Below, piece after piece: positions 18,387-28,497 of a stretch of DNA of 64,000 bases. This DNA is from Gemmobacter caeni (GTDB lineage Bacteria; Pseudomonadota; Alphaproteobacteria; Rhodobacterales; Rhodobacteraceae). The stretch covers positions 1 to 64,000 of the forward strand of contig NZ_QBKP01000019.1 of assembly GCF_003054195.1 (NCBI RefSeq), written 5' to 3'. Within the stretch, counting starts at the first letter, position 1; each line of letters opens with the position of its first letter. The notes under the pieces are model-generated. The model had not been told where the DNA came from. It saw nothing but the letters and a program-made list of their open reading frames with translations, and searched no databases. A program made the position numbers and the translations under genes.

Positions 18387-19364
18387 ATGCCTGTGATGCA
18401 GGGAATTTCAGGGCTTGCCCAGTTTGGTGCGTATTTGTCATCGGTTTATCAAGGTCTTACAATCACAGCCGCCTCCGCCGACCGTATCGTGGTCGAGAAC
18501 CAGAACATCCGGGTGGTGTTCGCGGGGACGGATCTTTCCTGGACGTCGGAAGCGGATATCCTCAGCGACCTGACGGGTGGCACGCTCCAGTCCATTCGCT
18601 TTCTCGTGCCCTCCACGCTCAAGGCGCTGGGCAGCATCAGCAACCTCGGGCTGGTGATCGACACCGAGGAAGGGGGCGCCTTCGCCAACGCGTCCAGCCT
18701 GCGCACCGCCATTGCCAATATGGAATGGACGATCAAGGGCACGGCCAAGGCGGACGAGTTCTATCTTTCCGACACCAGCACCTTCCATATGGTCGCGCCG
18801 CTGACGCTCAAACTGCTTGCCGGGGCGGATTCCGCTCAGGGCGGGCTGGGCAATGATCGCATCCTCGCCGGTGGCGGCAACGATGTGATCTATGACAGCA
18901 AGGGCAACGACACGATTGACGGCGGGACCGGCAACGACCTGCTGGGCGGCGATCTTGGTGGCAACGACAGCATTACGGGCGGAACCGGCGCGGATACCAT
19001 TGACGGCGGGCGCGGCGCCGACCGGCTCTATGGCAACAACGACAACGATTCCATTTCCGGTGGTTTCGGGAAGGACATCCTGTTTGGCGGCACCGGCAAT
19101 GACACGCTCAACGGCGGCGCGGGGAATGACCGTCTGACCGGCGATGCGGGAGCGGATCATTTCGTGTTCACCGGCAATTTCGGACGCGACGTGGTTTCCA
19201 GCTTCCAGCGGGTGCAGGACAGGCTGGTGATCGAGGGCGATTACACGGTTTCGCACGCCAGGGGCGATACGATCCTGAAACTGGATGGCGGCACCATCAT
19301 TCTCGACAATATCAACCTGACTGTCGCGCAGGTGGAAGCGGTCGTCGATCAGCTTCTGGTCTGA
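18387..19364 (+). CDS. RTX calcium-binding protein 3
   Basis: A 325-residue protein with an unrecognised N-terminal domain (residues 1-135), then RTX nonapeptides from about 150 to 255 (GNDRILAGGGNDVIYDS, GNDTIDGGTGNDLLGG, GNDTLNGGAGNDRLTG) and a C-terminal domain similar in layout to RTX protein 1 (DHFVFTGNFGRDVV, then a short beta-rich tail). Start ATG 18387 follows GGAAAGGA. There is no signal peptide, so type I export is likely. It is the third RTX gene within 6 kb. Confidence 0.85.
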   Translation: MPVMQGISGLAQFGAYLSSVYQGLTITAASADRIVVENQNIRVVFAGTDLSWTSEADILSDLTGGTLQSIRFLVPSTLKALGSISNLGLVIDTEEGGAFANASSLRTAIANMEWTIKGTAKADEFYLSDTSTFHMVAPLTLKLLAGADSAQGGLGNDRILAGGGNDVIYDSKGNDTIDGGTGNDLLGGDLGGNDSITGGTGADTIDGGRGADRLYGNNDNDSISGGFGKDILFGGTGNDTLNGGAGNDRLTGDAGADHFVFTGNFGRDVVSSFQRVQDRLVIEGDYTVSHARGDTILKLDGGTIILDNINLTVAQVEAVVDQLLV

Positions 19365-19373
19365 GAAAGATTT

Positions 19374-19402
19374 GCCCTGTCCCGAAATCTTCGGGGCAGG
19401 GC
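19374..19402. terminator. Bidirectional terminator between RTX gene 3 and tyrS
   Basis: GCCCTGTCCCGA, loop AATCT, TCGGGGCAGGGC then CTTT: a 12-bp stem with one G-U pair between convergent genes. Confidence 0.85.
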
Positions 19403-19412
19403 CTTTGGCAGC

Positions 19413-20663
19413 TCAGCTGAACGTCACCAGCGCGTGACGCTTCTTGCCGGCGGTCAGCTTCAGCGGCTCGGCGAAATCGGCCGCATGGAACTTGTGGCCC
19501 GCATCCAGCACCGGATCGTCATTCACACGGGCGCCGCCCTCGGCGATCAGGCGCTTGGCCTCTTTCCCCGAAGGCGCAAGCCCCGCACGCACGAAAAGCT
19601 GCGCTGCGGTGATGCCATCCGCCAGATCCGTGACATTCAGTGCCACCGTCGGCAGATCGGCCCCGATACCACCCTTTTCAAACACTTGGCGCGCGGTGGC
19701 TTCGGCGGCTTGTGCAGCCTCTGCCCCATGCAGCAGCGTTGTCACCTCATTGGCGAGGATGATTTTGGCGGCGTTGATTTCCGATCCGGCCAGCGCGCCC
19801 AGACGGGTGCATTCTTCCACCGGAAGATCGGTGTAAAGCTTCAGGAAGCGGCCCACATCGGCATCGGTGGTGTTGCGCCAGAACTGCCAGAATTCGTAAG
19901 GGCTCAGCATGTCGCCGCGCAGCCAGACCGCGCCGGAGGCCGACTTGCCCATCTTCTTGCCGTCCGAGGTGGTTAGCAGCGGCGAGGTCAGGCCATAGAT
20001 CTCCTGATCCAGCACGCGGCGCGTCAGGTCGATGCCATTGACGATATTGCCCCACTGATCCGACCCGCCCATCTGCAACAGACAGCCGTAGCGGCGGTTC
20101 AGTTCCAGAAAATCATAGGCTTGCAGGATCATGTAGTTGAATTCGAGGAATGACAGCGATTGTTCCCGGTCCAGCCGCGATTTCACTGATTCAAAGCTCA
20201 GCATCCGGTTCACGCTGAAATGCCGCCCGATGTCGCGCAGGAAATCGAGGTAGTTCAGGTGGTCCAGCCACTCGGCATTGTTGAGCATGATGGTGCCGCC
20301 CGGCGCATCGGAATAATCCAGATAGCGGGCAAAGACCTGCTTCATCCCGGCGATGTTCTCGTCGATCTTTTCGGGGGTCAGCAGCGGGCGTTCATCGGCG
20401 CGGAACGAGGGGTCGCCCACCTTGGTGGTGCCGCCGCCCATCAGCGTGATCGGCTTGTGCCCGGTCTTTTGCAGCCAGCGCAGCATCATGATGTTCAGCA
20501 GGTGGCCGACATGCAGCGAGGCCGCCGTGGCGTCATAGCCGATATAGGCAGGCACCACCCCCTTGACCAGGGCTTCGTCCAGGCCCTGATAATCGGTGCA
20601 GTCGGCGAGATAGCCGCGCTCGATCATCACGCGCATGAAGTCGGATTTCGGGTGGTAGGTCAT
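19413..20663 (-). CDS. tyrS: Tyrosyl-tRNA synthetase
   Basis: Charges tRNA-Tyr. It is a class I synthetase with the HIGH-type motif ([13 protein letters not shown], about residue 48), [14 protein letters not shown], the KMSKS-type loop (SDGKKMGKS, about 235) and a C-terminal S4-like RNA-binding domain ([18 protein letters not shown]). The 416-residue start at 20663 (MTYHPKSDF) is the family start. The open frame continues far upstream only as antisense of anmK. It is divergent from anmK with 63 bases between starts. Confidence 0.96.
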   Translation of the reverse strand: MTYHPKSDFMRVMIERGYLADCTDYQGLDEALVKGVVPAYIGYDATAASLHVGHLLNIMMLRWLQKTGHKPITLMGGGTTKVGDPSFRADERPLLTPEKIDENIAGMKQVFARYLDYSDAPGGTIMLNNAEWLDHLNYLDFLRDIGRHFSVNRMLSFESVKSRLDREQSLSFLEFNYMILQAYDFLELNRRYGCLLQMGGSDQWGNIVNGIDLTRRVLDQEIYGLTSPLLTTSDGKKMGKSASGAVWLRGDMLSPYEFWQFWRNTTDADVGRFLKLYTDLPVEECTRLGALAGSEINAAKIILANEVTTLLHGAEAAQAAEATARQVFEKGGIGADLPTVALNVTDLADGITAAQLFVRAGLAPSGKEAKRLIAEGGARVNDDPVLDAGHKFHAADFAEPLKLTAGKKRHALVTFS

Positions 20664-20726
20664 CGGACTCTCGTGTTTTATGACGCCGTGACGCGGTATA
20701 GCGGTGCAGGCGAACAAGGGGAAGCC

Positions 20727-21830
20727 ATGTTGAAGGCGGGGCCGGTCTGGGCATTGGGGGCGATGTCGGGCACGTCGCTGGATGGCGTCGATGCGGCGCT
20801 GGTGCTGACGGATGGCGAACGCATTCTCGACTTTGGCGAAAGCGGCTATCGCCCCTATGACGAGGACGAACGCGCGGTGATCCGTGCGGCCCTTGGCCTC
20901 TGGCCCGGTGCGGCCGAAGTGGAGCCTGCGGCCGAGGTGGTGGAAACCGCCCATGCCGAATTGCTCAGCCAGTTCGGATCGGCGGCGCTGGTGGGGTTTC
21001 ACGGGCAGACGCTGGCGCATGATCCGGGTGGTCTGGGCACGCATCAGGCCGGTGATGGCGCCGTACTGGCCGAGGTATTGGGTGTGCCGGTGGTCTGGGA
21101 TTTCCGCAGCGCCGATGTGGCTTTGGGCGGGCAGGGGGCGCCGCTGGTGCCTTTCTTCCATTTCGCGCTGGCCCGTCATATCGGCGCGACCGAGCCGCTG
21201 GCCTTCCTGAACCTCGGGGGGGTCGGCAATGTCACATGGGTTGACCCCGCGCAGCCGGGGCCGGAGGCGGAGGGTGCCTGTCTCGCCTTCGATACCGGCC
21301 CGGCCAATGCACCGATTGACGATCTGGTGCAGGCCCGCACCGGCCAGCCGCGCGACGAGGGCGGTGTGCTCGCTGCCTCCGGTCGCTGGCAGCGGCAGAT
21401 TGTCGATGGCTTCCTTGCGCATCGCTACTTCCTGCGAATGCCGCCCAAGTCTCTGGACCGAAACGATTTCCACGATCTGATCTCGGCTGTGGCGGAGCTG
21501 CCCGACGCCGATGCGGTGGCCACGCTGACCCGCGCGGCGGCAGCGGCGGTTGCGCGCGGGGCCGAACATTTCCCCCGGCCGGTGACGCGCCTTCTGGTTG
21601 GTGGAGGCGGGCGGCACAATGCCACGCTGATGGCCTATCTGGCCGAGCTGATGCCCGGTTGCGTGGTCGAGCCGGTCGAGGCCGCGGGTCTGGACGGTGA
21701 CATGCTGGAGGCGCAGGCTTTCGCCTACCTTGCCGTGCGGGTGGCGCGCGGGCTGCCGACCTCGGGGCCTGCCACTACGGGCGTTCCGGCGCTGGTGGGC
21801 GGAGGCCGCATCTCGCGGCCCGGTGCCTAG
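20727..21830 (+). CDS. anmK: Anhydro-N-acetylmuramic acid kinase
   Basis: Phosphorylates and opens 1,6-anhydroMurNAc during peptidoglycan recycling. It has the signature [16 protein letters not shown] near the N-terminus, [34 protein letters not shown] and [10 protein letters not shown]. 367 residues is typical. ATG 20727 is used, with AAGGGGAAG upstream. It shares its upstream region with tyrS, a pairing I recall from other Rhodobacterales genomes. Confidence 0.95.
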   Translation: MLKAGPVWALGAMSGTSLDGVDAALVLTDGERILDFGESGYRPYDEDERAVIRAALGLWPGAAEVEPAAEVVETAHAELLSQFGSAALVGFHGQTLAHDPGGLGTHQAGDGAVLAEVLGVPVVWDFRSADVALGGQGAPLVPFFHFALARHIGATEPLAFLNLGGVGNVTWVDPAQPGPEAEGACLAFDTGPANAPIDDLVQARTGQPRDEGGVLAASGRWQRQIVDGFLAHRYFLRMPPKSLDRNDFHDLISAVAELPDADAVATLTRAAAAAVARGAEHFPRPVTRLLVGGGGRHNATLMAYLAELMPGCVVEPVEAAGLDGDMLEAQAFAYLAVRVARGLPTSGPATTGVPALVGGGRISRPGA

Positions 21831-21839
21831 GCCTGTTTC

Positions 21840-22730
21840 TCAGGCCAGCGCGCGCCGCGCGCGCATCATTCCGAAAGTATAGACTGCCAGCGCCGCCCAG
21901 ATCATCGGGAAAGCCACGGCCTTGGCGGTGCTGAACGGTTCGTGAAACAGGAAGACCGCAACAAGGAAGATCATCGTCGGGCTGACATATTGCAGGATGC
22001 CGATGGTCGTCAGCCGCAGAAGCTTGGCCCCGTTGGCGTAAAGGATCAGCGGAACTGCCGTTACCAGCCCGGCCGAGGCCAGCATCAGTGAGTTCGTCAG
22101 ATCGCCGCTGGCGAAGTGGCCCTGTCCGGTGATCGCCAGCCAGACGATCCAGGCCAGGGCGAAGGGCGACAGCAGCACCACCTCCAGCATGAAACCCTGA
22201 TTGGGACCGATGGGCAGCTGTTTCTTGAACCAGGCATAGGCGGCCCAGCTCGCGGTCAGGCTCAGCGCAAGCAGGGGCAGGCGTCCGGCCTCCCACGTCA
22301 GCACCGCCACCGCGCAGGCTGCCAGCGCCAGCGCCGCCGTCTGCCAGCGGTTCAGCCGCTCGCCCAGCGTCGCGGCGCCAAGAAAGACGGTCACCAGCGG
22401 GTTGATGTAATAGCCAAGTGCCGCATCCAGCGTATGCCCGTTCTGGATCGCCCAGATATAGATGCCCCAGTTGATCGAGATGATCGTGGCGGTCAGCCCG
22501 CCCATCGCCAGCATACGCGGGCTGCGCAGCGCGGCGGTCAGATCCGCCGTGCGGCCCAGCCAGATCAGTACGGCACCCGCCACCGGCACCGACCAGATCA
22601 CCCGATGCGCCAGCACCTCTGCGGCGGGCACATGAGACAGCGCCTTCATGTAGATGGGCAGGACGCCCCACAGCATGTAGGCGCCCAGAGCGAAGGCAAG
22701 GCCGCGCGGCGAGTCGGTATCGGTGTTCAT
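21840..22730 (-). CDS. rarD: RarD-type EamA permease
   Basis: A 296-residue membrane protein with ten predicted helices in two EamA repeats. It begins GLAFALGAYMLWGVLPIYMKAL, and INWGIYIWAIQNGHTLDAALGYYINPL is characteristic of RarD. The substrate is unknown, although the family is named after chloramphenicol sensitivity. It is convergent with anmK with a 9-base gap and no obvious terminator. Confidence 0.88.
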   Translation of the reverse strand: MNTDTDSPRGLAFALGAYMLWGVLPIYMKALSHVPAAEVLAHRVIWSVPVAGAVLIWLGRTADLTAALRSPRMLAMGGLTATIISINWGIYIWAIQNGHTLDAALGYYINPLVTVFLGAATLGERLNRWQTAALALAACAVAVLTWEAGRLPLLALSLTASWAAYAWFKKQLPIGPNQGFMLEVVLLSPFALAWIVWLAITGQGHFASGDLTNSLMLASAGLVTAVPLILYANGAKLLRLTTIGILQYVSPTMIFLVAVFLFHEPFSTAKAVAFPMIWAALAVYTFGMMRARRALA

Positions 22731-22794
22731 GCTTCCTGCCTAGAACTTCGGCAGGTCCGTCACCATGACGAACTTGTCACCGGCACAATTGCGC

Positions 22795-23223
22795 TCAGGC
22801 TCGCGGAATATCGAAGCCGGGCGGGGCCAGCGTGAAGCCTTCGAACCGGAAACCGGGCGAGACGGTGCAGGACACCAGCGTCCAGTCGCCGGTCGGGGCT
22901 GCCGCCTGCCAGTGATGGGCGGGCACGATGACCTGCGGCGCCTCGCCCGCCAGCACATCCGGCCCCAGCCGGATGTCGCGCGCCGGTCCTTCGGTGGTTT
23001 CTGCCAGCGACAGGATCAGCGGTGCCCCGGCATGCCAGTGCCAGATCTCCGCTGCGTCCACCCGGTGCCAGTGGCTGCGCTCGTCCGCTTGCAGCAGGAA
23101 ATGAATGGCGGTGCCGCTGGGCCGGCCGGAGCTGGAGTCGTCGACCCAAGTCTGCCGATACCACCCGCCTTCGGGGTGAGGCTCAAGCCCGAGGGCGGCG
23201 ATGAGGCGTTGCGCTTCGGTCAT
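22795..23223 (-). CDS. Cupin protein, DUF985 family
   Basis: A 142-residue single-domain cupin. It has the N-terminal [16 protein letters not shown], the metal-binding HWHR/WHWHAG segments of the cupin core, then [11 protein letters not shown] and [10 protein letters not shown], all family hallmarks. The start at 23223 overlaps the end of the upstream pseudouridine synthase by about 40 bases in another frame, so the two are co-transcribed. The enzymatic role of the family is not established. Confidence 0.85.
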   Translation of the reverse strand: MTEAQRLIAALGLEPHPEGGWYRQTWVDDSSSGRPSGTAIHFLLQADERSHWHRVDAAEIWHWHAGAPLILSLAETTEGPARDIRLGPDVLAGEAPQVIVPAHHWQAAAPTGDWTLVSCTVSPGFRFEGFTLAPPGFDIPRA

Positions 23224-23812
23224 GGCGGGGGCCTTTCGGATGCGGCTTGCGGTAGGGGGCGGCGGGCATCGGCACCTCGACCTCACGCCATTCGCCGGGG
23301 GCGAGGTCCTCAATGCTCCAGTCGCCGACCGCCCAGCGGATCAGGCGCAGCGTCGGCAGGCCCACGGCGGCGGTCATCCGGCGCACCTGGCGGTTCCGGC
23401 CCTCGCGCAGCGTCAGCTCGATCCAGGCGTCGGGCACCGATTTCCGTTCGCGGATCGGCGGCACGCGGGGCCAGAGCCAGTCCGGCGCCGCAATTGCCCG
23501 CGCCGCAGCCGGGCGGGTCGGCCCGTCATTCAGCGTGACGCCCGCGCGCAGGGCAGCCAGCGCGGGTTCGTCCGGCACGCCCTCGACCTGCGCGAGATAG
23601 GTCTTGGCCATGCGATGCGCCGGATCGGCGATCCGCGCCTGCAACCGCCCATCATCGGTCAGCAGGACCAGCCCCTCGCTGTCGCGATCCAGCCGCCCGG
23701 CCGGGTAAACCCCCGCCACCGGCACCAGATCCGCCAGCGTCGCCCGACTGCCATCGCCGGAGAACTGACACATCACGTCGTAGGGTTTGTTCAGAAGGAT
23801 AAGGCGCGCCAT
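23183..23812 (-). CDS. Pseudouridine synthase of the RsuA/RluE type
   Basis: Modifies a uridine in rRNA, probably 23S by similarity to RluE. It begins directly with the catalytic fold ([15 protein letters not shown]), lacking an S4 domain as RluE does. The catalytic aspartate is in [19 protein letters not shown], followed by KTYLAQVEG and [16 protein letters not shown]. The start at 23812 gives 209 residues. The last 13 codons overlap the cupin gene. The Zur-like box and zinT lie divergently upstream. Confidence 0.88.
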   Translation of the reverse strand: MARLILLNKPYDVMCQFSGDGSRATLADLVPVAGVYPAGRLDRDSEGLVLLTDDGRLQARIADPAHRMAKTYLAQVEGVPDEPALAALRAGVTLNDGPTRPAAARAIAAPDWLWPRVPPIRERKSVPDAWIELTLREGRNRQVRRMTAAVGLPTLRLIRWAVGDWSIEDLAPGEWREVEVPMPAAPYRKPHPKGPRHDRSATPHRRPRA

Positions 23813-23898
23813 GGCCCGTTGTGCCACGGCAAGGGGCGGAAGGAAACCGTTGCATGGGGTTGCGCTGTCTGTTGGAGGCGGGTATCTCAAGCAGGATT

Positions 23899-23913
23899 TG
23901 TTATAAGATAACA
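23899..23913 (+). promoter_or_regulatory. Candidate Zur operator
   Basis: TGTTAT, AAG, ATAACA: a perfect palindrome matching the alphaproteobacterial Zur pattern (GTTATnnnATAAC). It lies 57 bases before the zinT start, in an otherwise GC-rich region. Confidence 0.7.
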
Positions 23914-23970
23914 TATCAATACGCGACTCGACTGAAGACCAGAAGACAGCCCGGAATGAAGGAACAGGAC

Positions 23971-24633
23971 ATGCGGAAACACTCAATGACCCGGATCGGG
24001 GCATTCGCCAGCCTGGCGATACTGGCGCTGGCCGCGCCCGCGGTTGCGCAGCAGAAGGCCCCCCATGACCACGGCCACGCGCATGCGCATGCGGCGGATG
24101 ATGCCGTCTACAAGGGCTATTTCGAAGACAGCCAGATTGCCGCAAGGGCACTGTCCGACTGGGAAGGTGACTGGCAATCGGTCTATCCGTTGCTGATGGG
24201 CGGGGCGCTGGACCCGGTGATGCAGCACAAGGCCGAACACGGTGAAAAGACCGCCGCTGACTACCGCGCCTATTACGAGACCGGATACAGGACCGACGTG
24301 GATCGGATCGAGATTCATGGCGACAAGGTGAGCTTTCACAGCGCAGCGGGCACGGTGTCGGGCAGCTATGCCGATGACGGCTATGAAATCCTGACCTATG
24401 AGAAGGGCAATCGCGGTGTGCGCTATGTCTTCCGCAAAGTGGCGGGCGATGCCGGGGCGCCGGCCTTCATCCAGTTCAGCGACCATGCCATCGCGCCGGT
24501 GAAGGCGGGGCATTATCACCTTTACTGGGGCAATGATCGCGCGGCGCTGCTGGAGGAATTGACCAACTGGCCCACCTATTACCCCGCCGATCTGACGGAA
24601 TCGCAGATCGTGGCCGAAATGCTGGCGCATTGA
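23971..24633 (+). CDS. zinT: ZinT-type periplasmic metal-binding protein
   Basis: A zinc-scavenging periplasmic protein. A signal peptide ([21 protein letters not shown] region, cut after VAQ) is followed by a His-rich stretch ([10 protein letters not shown]) and the ZinT/YodA domain: [28 protein letters not shown], then [12 protein letters not shown] with the metal-ligand histidines. Start ATG 23971 has AAGGA upstream; ATG 23956 and 23986 are alternatives. The Zur-like palindrome upstream predicts induction under zinc limitation. A terminator follows. Confidence 0.9.
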   Translation: MRKHSMTRIGAFASLAILALAAPAVAQQKAPHDHGHAHAHAADDAVYKGYFEDSQIAARALSDWEGDWQSVYPLLMGGALDPVMQHKAEHGEKTAADYRAYYETGYRTDVDRIEIHGDKVSFHSAAGTVSGSYADDGYEILTYEKGNRGVRYVFRKVAGDAGAPAFIQFSDHAIAPVKAGHYHLYWGNDRAALLEELTNWPTYYPADLTESQIVAEMLAH

Positions 24634-24653
24634 GCGGGGCAAGCAGCAAAACG

Positions 24654-24681
24654 AAACGGGCGCCCCGCAGGGCGCCCGTTT
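24654..24681. terminator. Bidirectional terminator between zinT and eno
   Basis: AAACGGGCGCC, loop CCGCAG, GGCGCCCGTTT: an 11-bp perfect stem with terminal A/T runs, between convergent genes. Confidence 0.9.
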
Positions 24682-24702
24682 GCTATTTCCGGCAGAAGTG
24701 GC

Positions 24703-26022
<1,320 letters not shown>

Positions 26023-26922
26023 TTAGCGCGCGTCGCCCGGTGTGGGAAGGGATCGTTTGCGCAAACGCTCGCGTGCAAAGGCATAAAGCCCCGATCCGAT
26101 AATCAGCGCGGCCCCGGCAAGGGTCGGCAGGTCGGGGCTTTCGGCGAAGACCAAGATGCCGACGATCAGCGCGAAGACCAGCCGGGAATAGCGGAAGGGG
26201 GTGATGACCGACACTTCACCCAGTCGCATCGCCTGCACGATGGCCCAGTAGGCGGCGATGCCGAAGGCCAGTGCCCCCAGCATGTAACCGGCTTCCGCAG
26301 GTGCGGGCATCCGCGCGCCGCCCGTGACCGCCAGCATCATCGGGCCCAGCAGGATCAGCGTCATGAAGCCCCAGGCCGAAATCTGCGCCGTGCTGATATC
26401 GGCGGGAATGCGGCGTGTCGCCAGATCGCGCACGGACAGACCGACCACGGCCAGCACCGACCAGAGCGAGGCGAGGCGGAAGCCCTCGAACCCCGGCCGG
26501 ATGATGATCATCACGCCGACAAAACCCACCAGAATGGCGCTCCACCGCCGCCAGCCGACCTTTTCCCCCAGAAACAGCGCCGCCCCCAGCGTCACCGCCA
26601 GCGGGGTGGCCTGAAAGATCGCGGTGGCGGTGGTGAGGGGCGTCAGTGCAAGCGCGGTGACAAAGCCCAGCGTGCCGGTCATCTCGCCCAGATTGCGCAG
26701 CACCACGGCGGGATGCCAGAGGCGGCGGGTAAAGATGGGCTCCCCCCGGAACCGTGCGAAAAGGCCAAAGACCAGCCCGCCGGAGGTGCCGAGCATCAGC
26801 ATGATCTGCCCGGTCGGCAGCCCCGCCGCCGCCCATTTGATAAACATGTCCTCGATGGCGAAACCCGCCATGGCCGCGACCATCAGAAGGATGCCGCGCA
26901 GGTTGTCGCGGGTATCGGTCAT
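26023..26922 (-). CDS. EamA-family (DMT) permease
   Basis: A 299-residue ten-helix drug/metabolite transporter with two EamA repeats. The first begins LRGILLMVAAMAGFAIEDMF; the second includes ALAFGIAAYWAIVQAM and VSVITPFRYSRLVFALIVG. The start at 26922 (MTDTRDN) is used. Substrate unknown. It is divergent from another EamA gene with 156 bases between them, in which I see no strong operator. Confidence 0.85.
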   Translation of the reverse strand: MTDTRDNLRGILLMVAAMAGFAIEDMFIKWAAAGLPTGQIMLMLGTSGGLVFGLFARFRGEPIFTRRLWHPAVVLRNLGEMTGTLGFVTALALTPLTTATAIFQATPLAVTLGAALFLGEKVGWRRWSAILVGFVGVMIIIRPGFEGFRLASLWSVLAVVGLSVRDLATRRIPADISTAQISAWGFMTLILLGPMMLAVTGGARMPAPAEAGYMLGALAFGIAAYWAIVQAMRLGEVSVITPFRYSRLVFALIVGILVFAESPDLPTLAGAALIIGSGLYAFARERLRKRSLPTPGDAR

Positions 26923-27078
26923 CGCAGGCCCTTTCCGGTTTCTCCCGGCCAGAAGCCGTCCCGTCGATCTGTAGGGGAAGGCCACGGCAGTCTCCAGTGC
27001 CAAAGTGGCAAAGGAAGGGCCTTGCATCCGCCCGCGCCGCCCGCCACCACTGGCGCGGCGGGCACAGGAGACGGGCCG

Positions 27079-27960
27079 ATGGAAAAGAGAAGGCTGGACG
27101 GGCAGGGGCTGGCGATCCTGCTGGGCATCTCGCTGCTGCTTGCGGTGAACCAGGTCGTCGTGAAGCTGACCAACCAGGGCTTGCAGCCGGTATTCTTTGC
27201 CGGGCTGAGGTCCGCGCTGGCGGTGCCTTTCGTTGCGGGCTGGATGATCTGGCGCGGCAAGCCTCCGCGCTACACGCCCGGCACGTTGCTGCCGGGCCTG
27301 CTGATCGGCGCGGTCTTCGCGCTGGAGTTCCTGTGCCTCTTTGTGGCGCTGGACCTCACGACCATCAGCCGCGCGGTCATCATCTTCTACTCTATGCCGG
27401 TCTGGCTGGGCCTTGCCGCCCATTTCGGCCTGCCGGGAGAGCGGCTCAGCCCGCTGCGCGGGGTCGGCCTCGTGCTGGCCTTCGCGGGCACGGCCTGGGC
27501 CATTCTGGACCGGACGGGCAGCGGCGGGCAGGGCAGTCTTGCGGGGGATCTCTTCGCACTGGGCGGGGCGATCGGCTGGGCTGCCACGGCCTTTCTGGCC
27601 CGCAGGCCGCGCCTTGCCGCTGTCGGACCGGAGACGCAGCTTCTGTGGATGGTCGCGGTCTCGGCGCCGCTTTTGCTCATCATCTCCCCGGCCTTCGGGC
27701 CGCTGATCCGCGAGATCCGGCCCGAACACTGGCTGTTGCTGGTGTTGCAGGCGGCGGTCGTGGTGGCGGGCGGCTTCATCACCTGGCTCTGGCTGCTGTC
27801 GCGCTATTCCGCCGCCACGGTGGCGAGCTTCTCCTTCCTCACCCCGGTGCTGAGCCTGCTGTTCGGCTGGGCCCTGATGGGAGAGCATCTGGGGCCGTCG
27901 ATTCTGGGATCGGCCGCACTGGTCGCGGCGGGAATCATCCTCGTCAACCGCCGCACCTGA
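27079..27960 (+). CDS. EamA-family (DMT) permease
   Basis: A 293-residue ten-helix transporter. The first repeat begins GLAILLGISLLLAVNQVVVK, with TTISRAVIIFYSMPVWLGLA following; the second repeat ends SFLTPVLSLLFGWALMGE, the usual EamA end. Start ATG 27079 has CAGGAG upstream. Sequence similarity to the divergent EamA neighbour is low, so the pair is not a recent duplication. Substrate unknown. Confidence 0.85.
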   Translation: MEKRRLDGQGLAILLGISLLLAVNQVVVKLTNQGLQPVFFAGLRSALAVPFVAGWMIWRGKPPRYTPGTLLPGLLIGAVFALEFLCLFVALDLTTISRAVIIFYSMPVWLGLAAHFGLPGERLSPLRGVGLVLAFAGTAWAILDRTGSGGQGSLAGDLFALGGAIGWAATAFLARRPRLAAVGPETQLLWMVAVSAPLLLIISPAFGPLIREIRPEHWLLLVLQAAVVVAGGFITWLWLLSRYSAATVASFSFLTPVLSLLFGWALMGEHLGPSILGSAALVAAGIILVNRRT

Positions 27961-28497
27961 GCCGCGGGCAGGTCGGGCAGGGTGTCGCAGTCAGGTCACA
28001 CCCGCATGACGCGGCGGCAGGCGTCTTTGGGGGCCTGATATCGGGTGACGCTGGGTAAGGGAAAGTTTTCCACAGTTCAGGTGCCCCGGCAGAACCCGCC
28101 GGGAACCTGCCGGATTTCCGGGCTTTTCACCGTCCCGCCCCGGATCATCCGCAAGCCATCCCCTGTTTCATCCACAGCAGGCTGAGTCGCCGCGCGCATC
28201 TATCCGTTGTGGGTAAATTTCCCGTCAACACAAATTAGCGGCCCCGGCGGCTGATTTTTCCGTTGATCGACCCCGGGATTTCCGACAATTTGTCGTCGCA
28301 GCGTCATGAGACACCAAATCTGGTGTCAGCGGGGCCGCTCTGAGGAAAATGCCACAAGATGCGCGAGGCCATGCCCGCGCGCCCTTCCGCCAAACCGGAA
28401 GGCTGGCCCTCTTTGCGTCCGGCCCGATGCGATGCCGCACAATGATAACCGGCGGGAAACCCGCCAGATGCAGATGTGACAAAGGACGGCGGGGCCA
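27961..28497 (+). promoter_or_regulatory. Long nrdJ upstream region with DnaA-like boxes
   Basis: 537 bases with no supported gene. Three 9-mers each differ by one base from the DnaA box: TTTTCCACA (28066-28074), TCATCCACA (28168-28176) and, reversed, TGTGGGTAA (28208-28216). CGACAA-T-TTGTCG at 28283-28295 is a second palindrome. I looked for a B12 riboswitch box here and found none. Confidence 0.45.
28310..28327 (+). promoter_or_regulatory. Palindrome upstream of nrdJ, possible NrdR-type operator
   Basis: GACACCA, AATC, TGGTGTC: 7-bp perfect arms. The core 16-mer resembles the length and ACAC...GTGT ends of NrdR boxes but has a GC-richer middle. Confidence 0.4.

Noticed and set aside
20664-21617. 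Long N-terminal extension of tyrS
   Set aside because: It is antisense to anmK; tyrosyl-tRNA synthetases start at the MTYHPKSDF methionine.
27961-28497. Cobalamin riboswitch before nrdJ
   Set aside because: No B12 box or aptamer core could be found in the leader.
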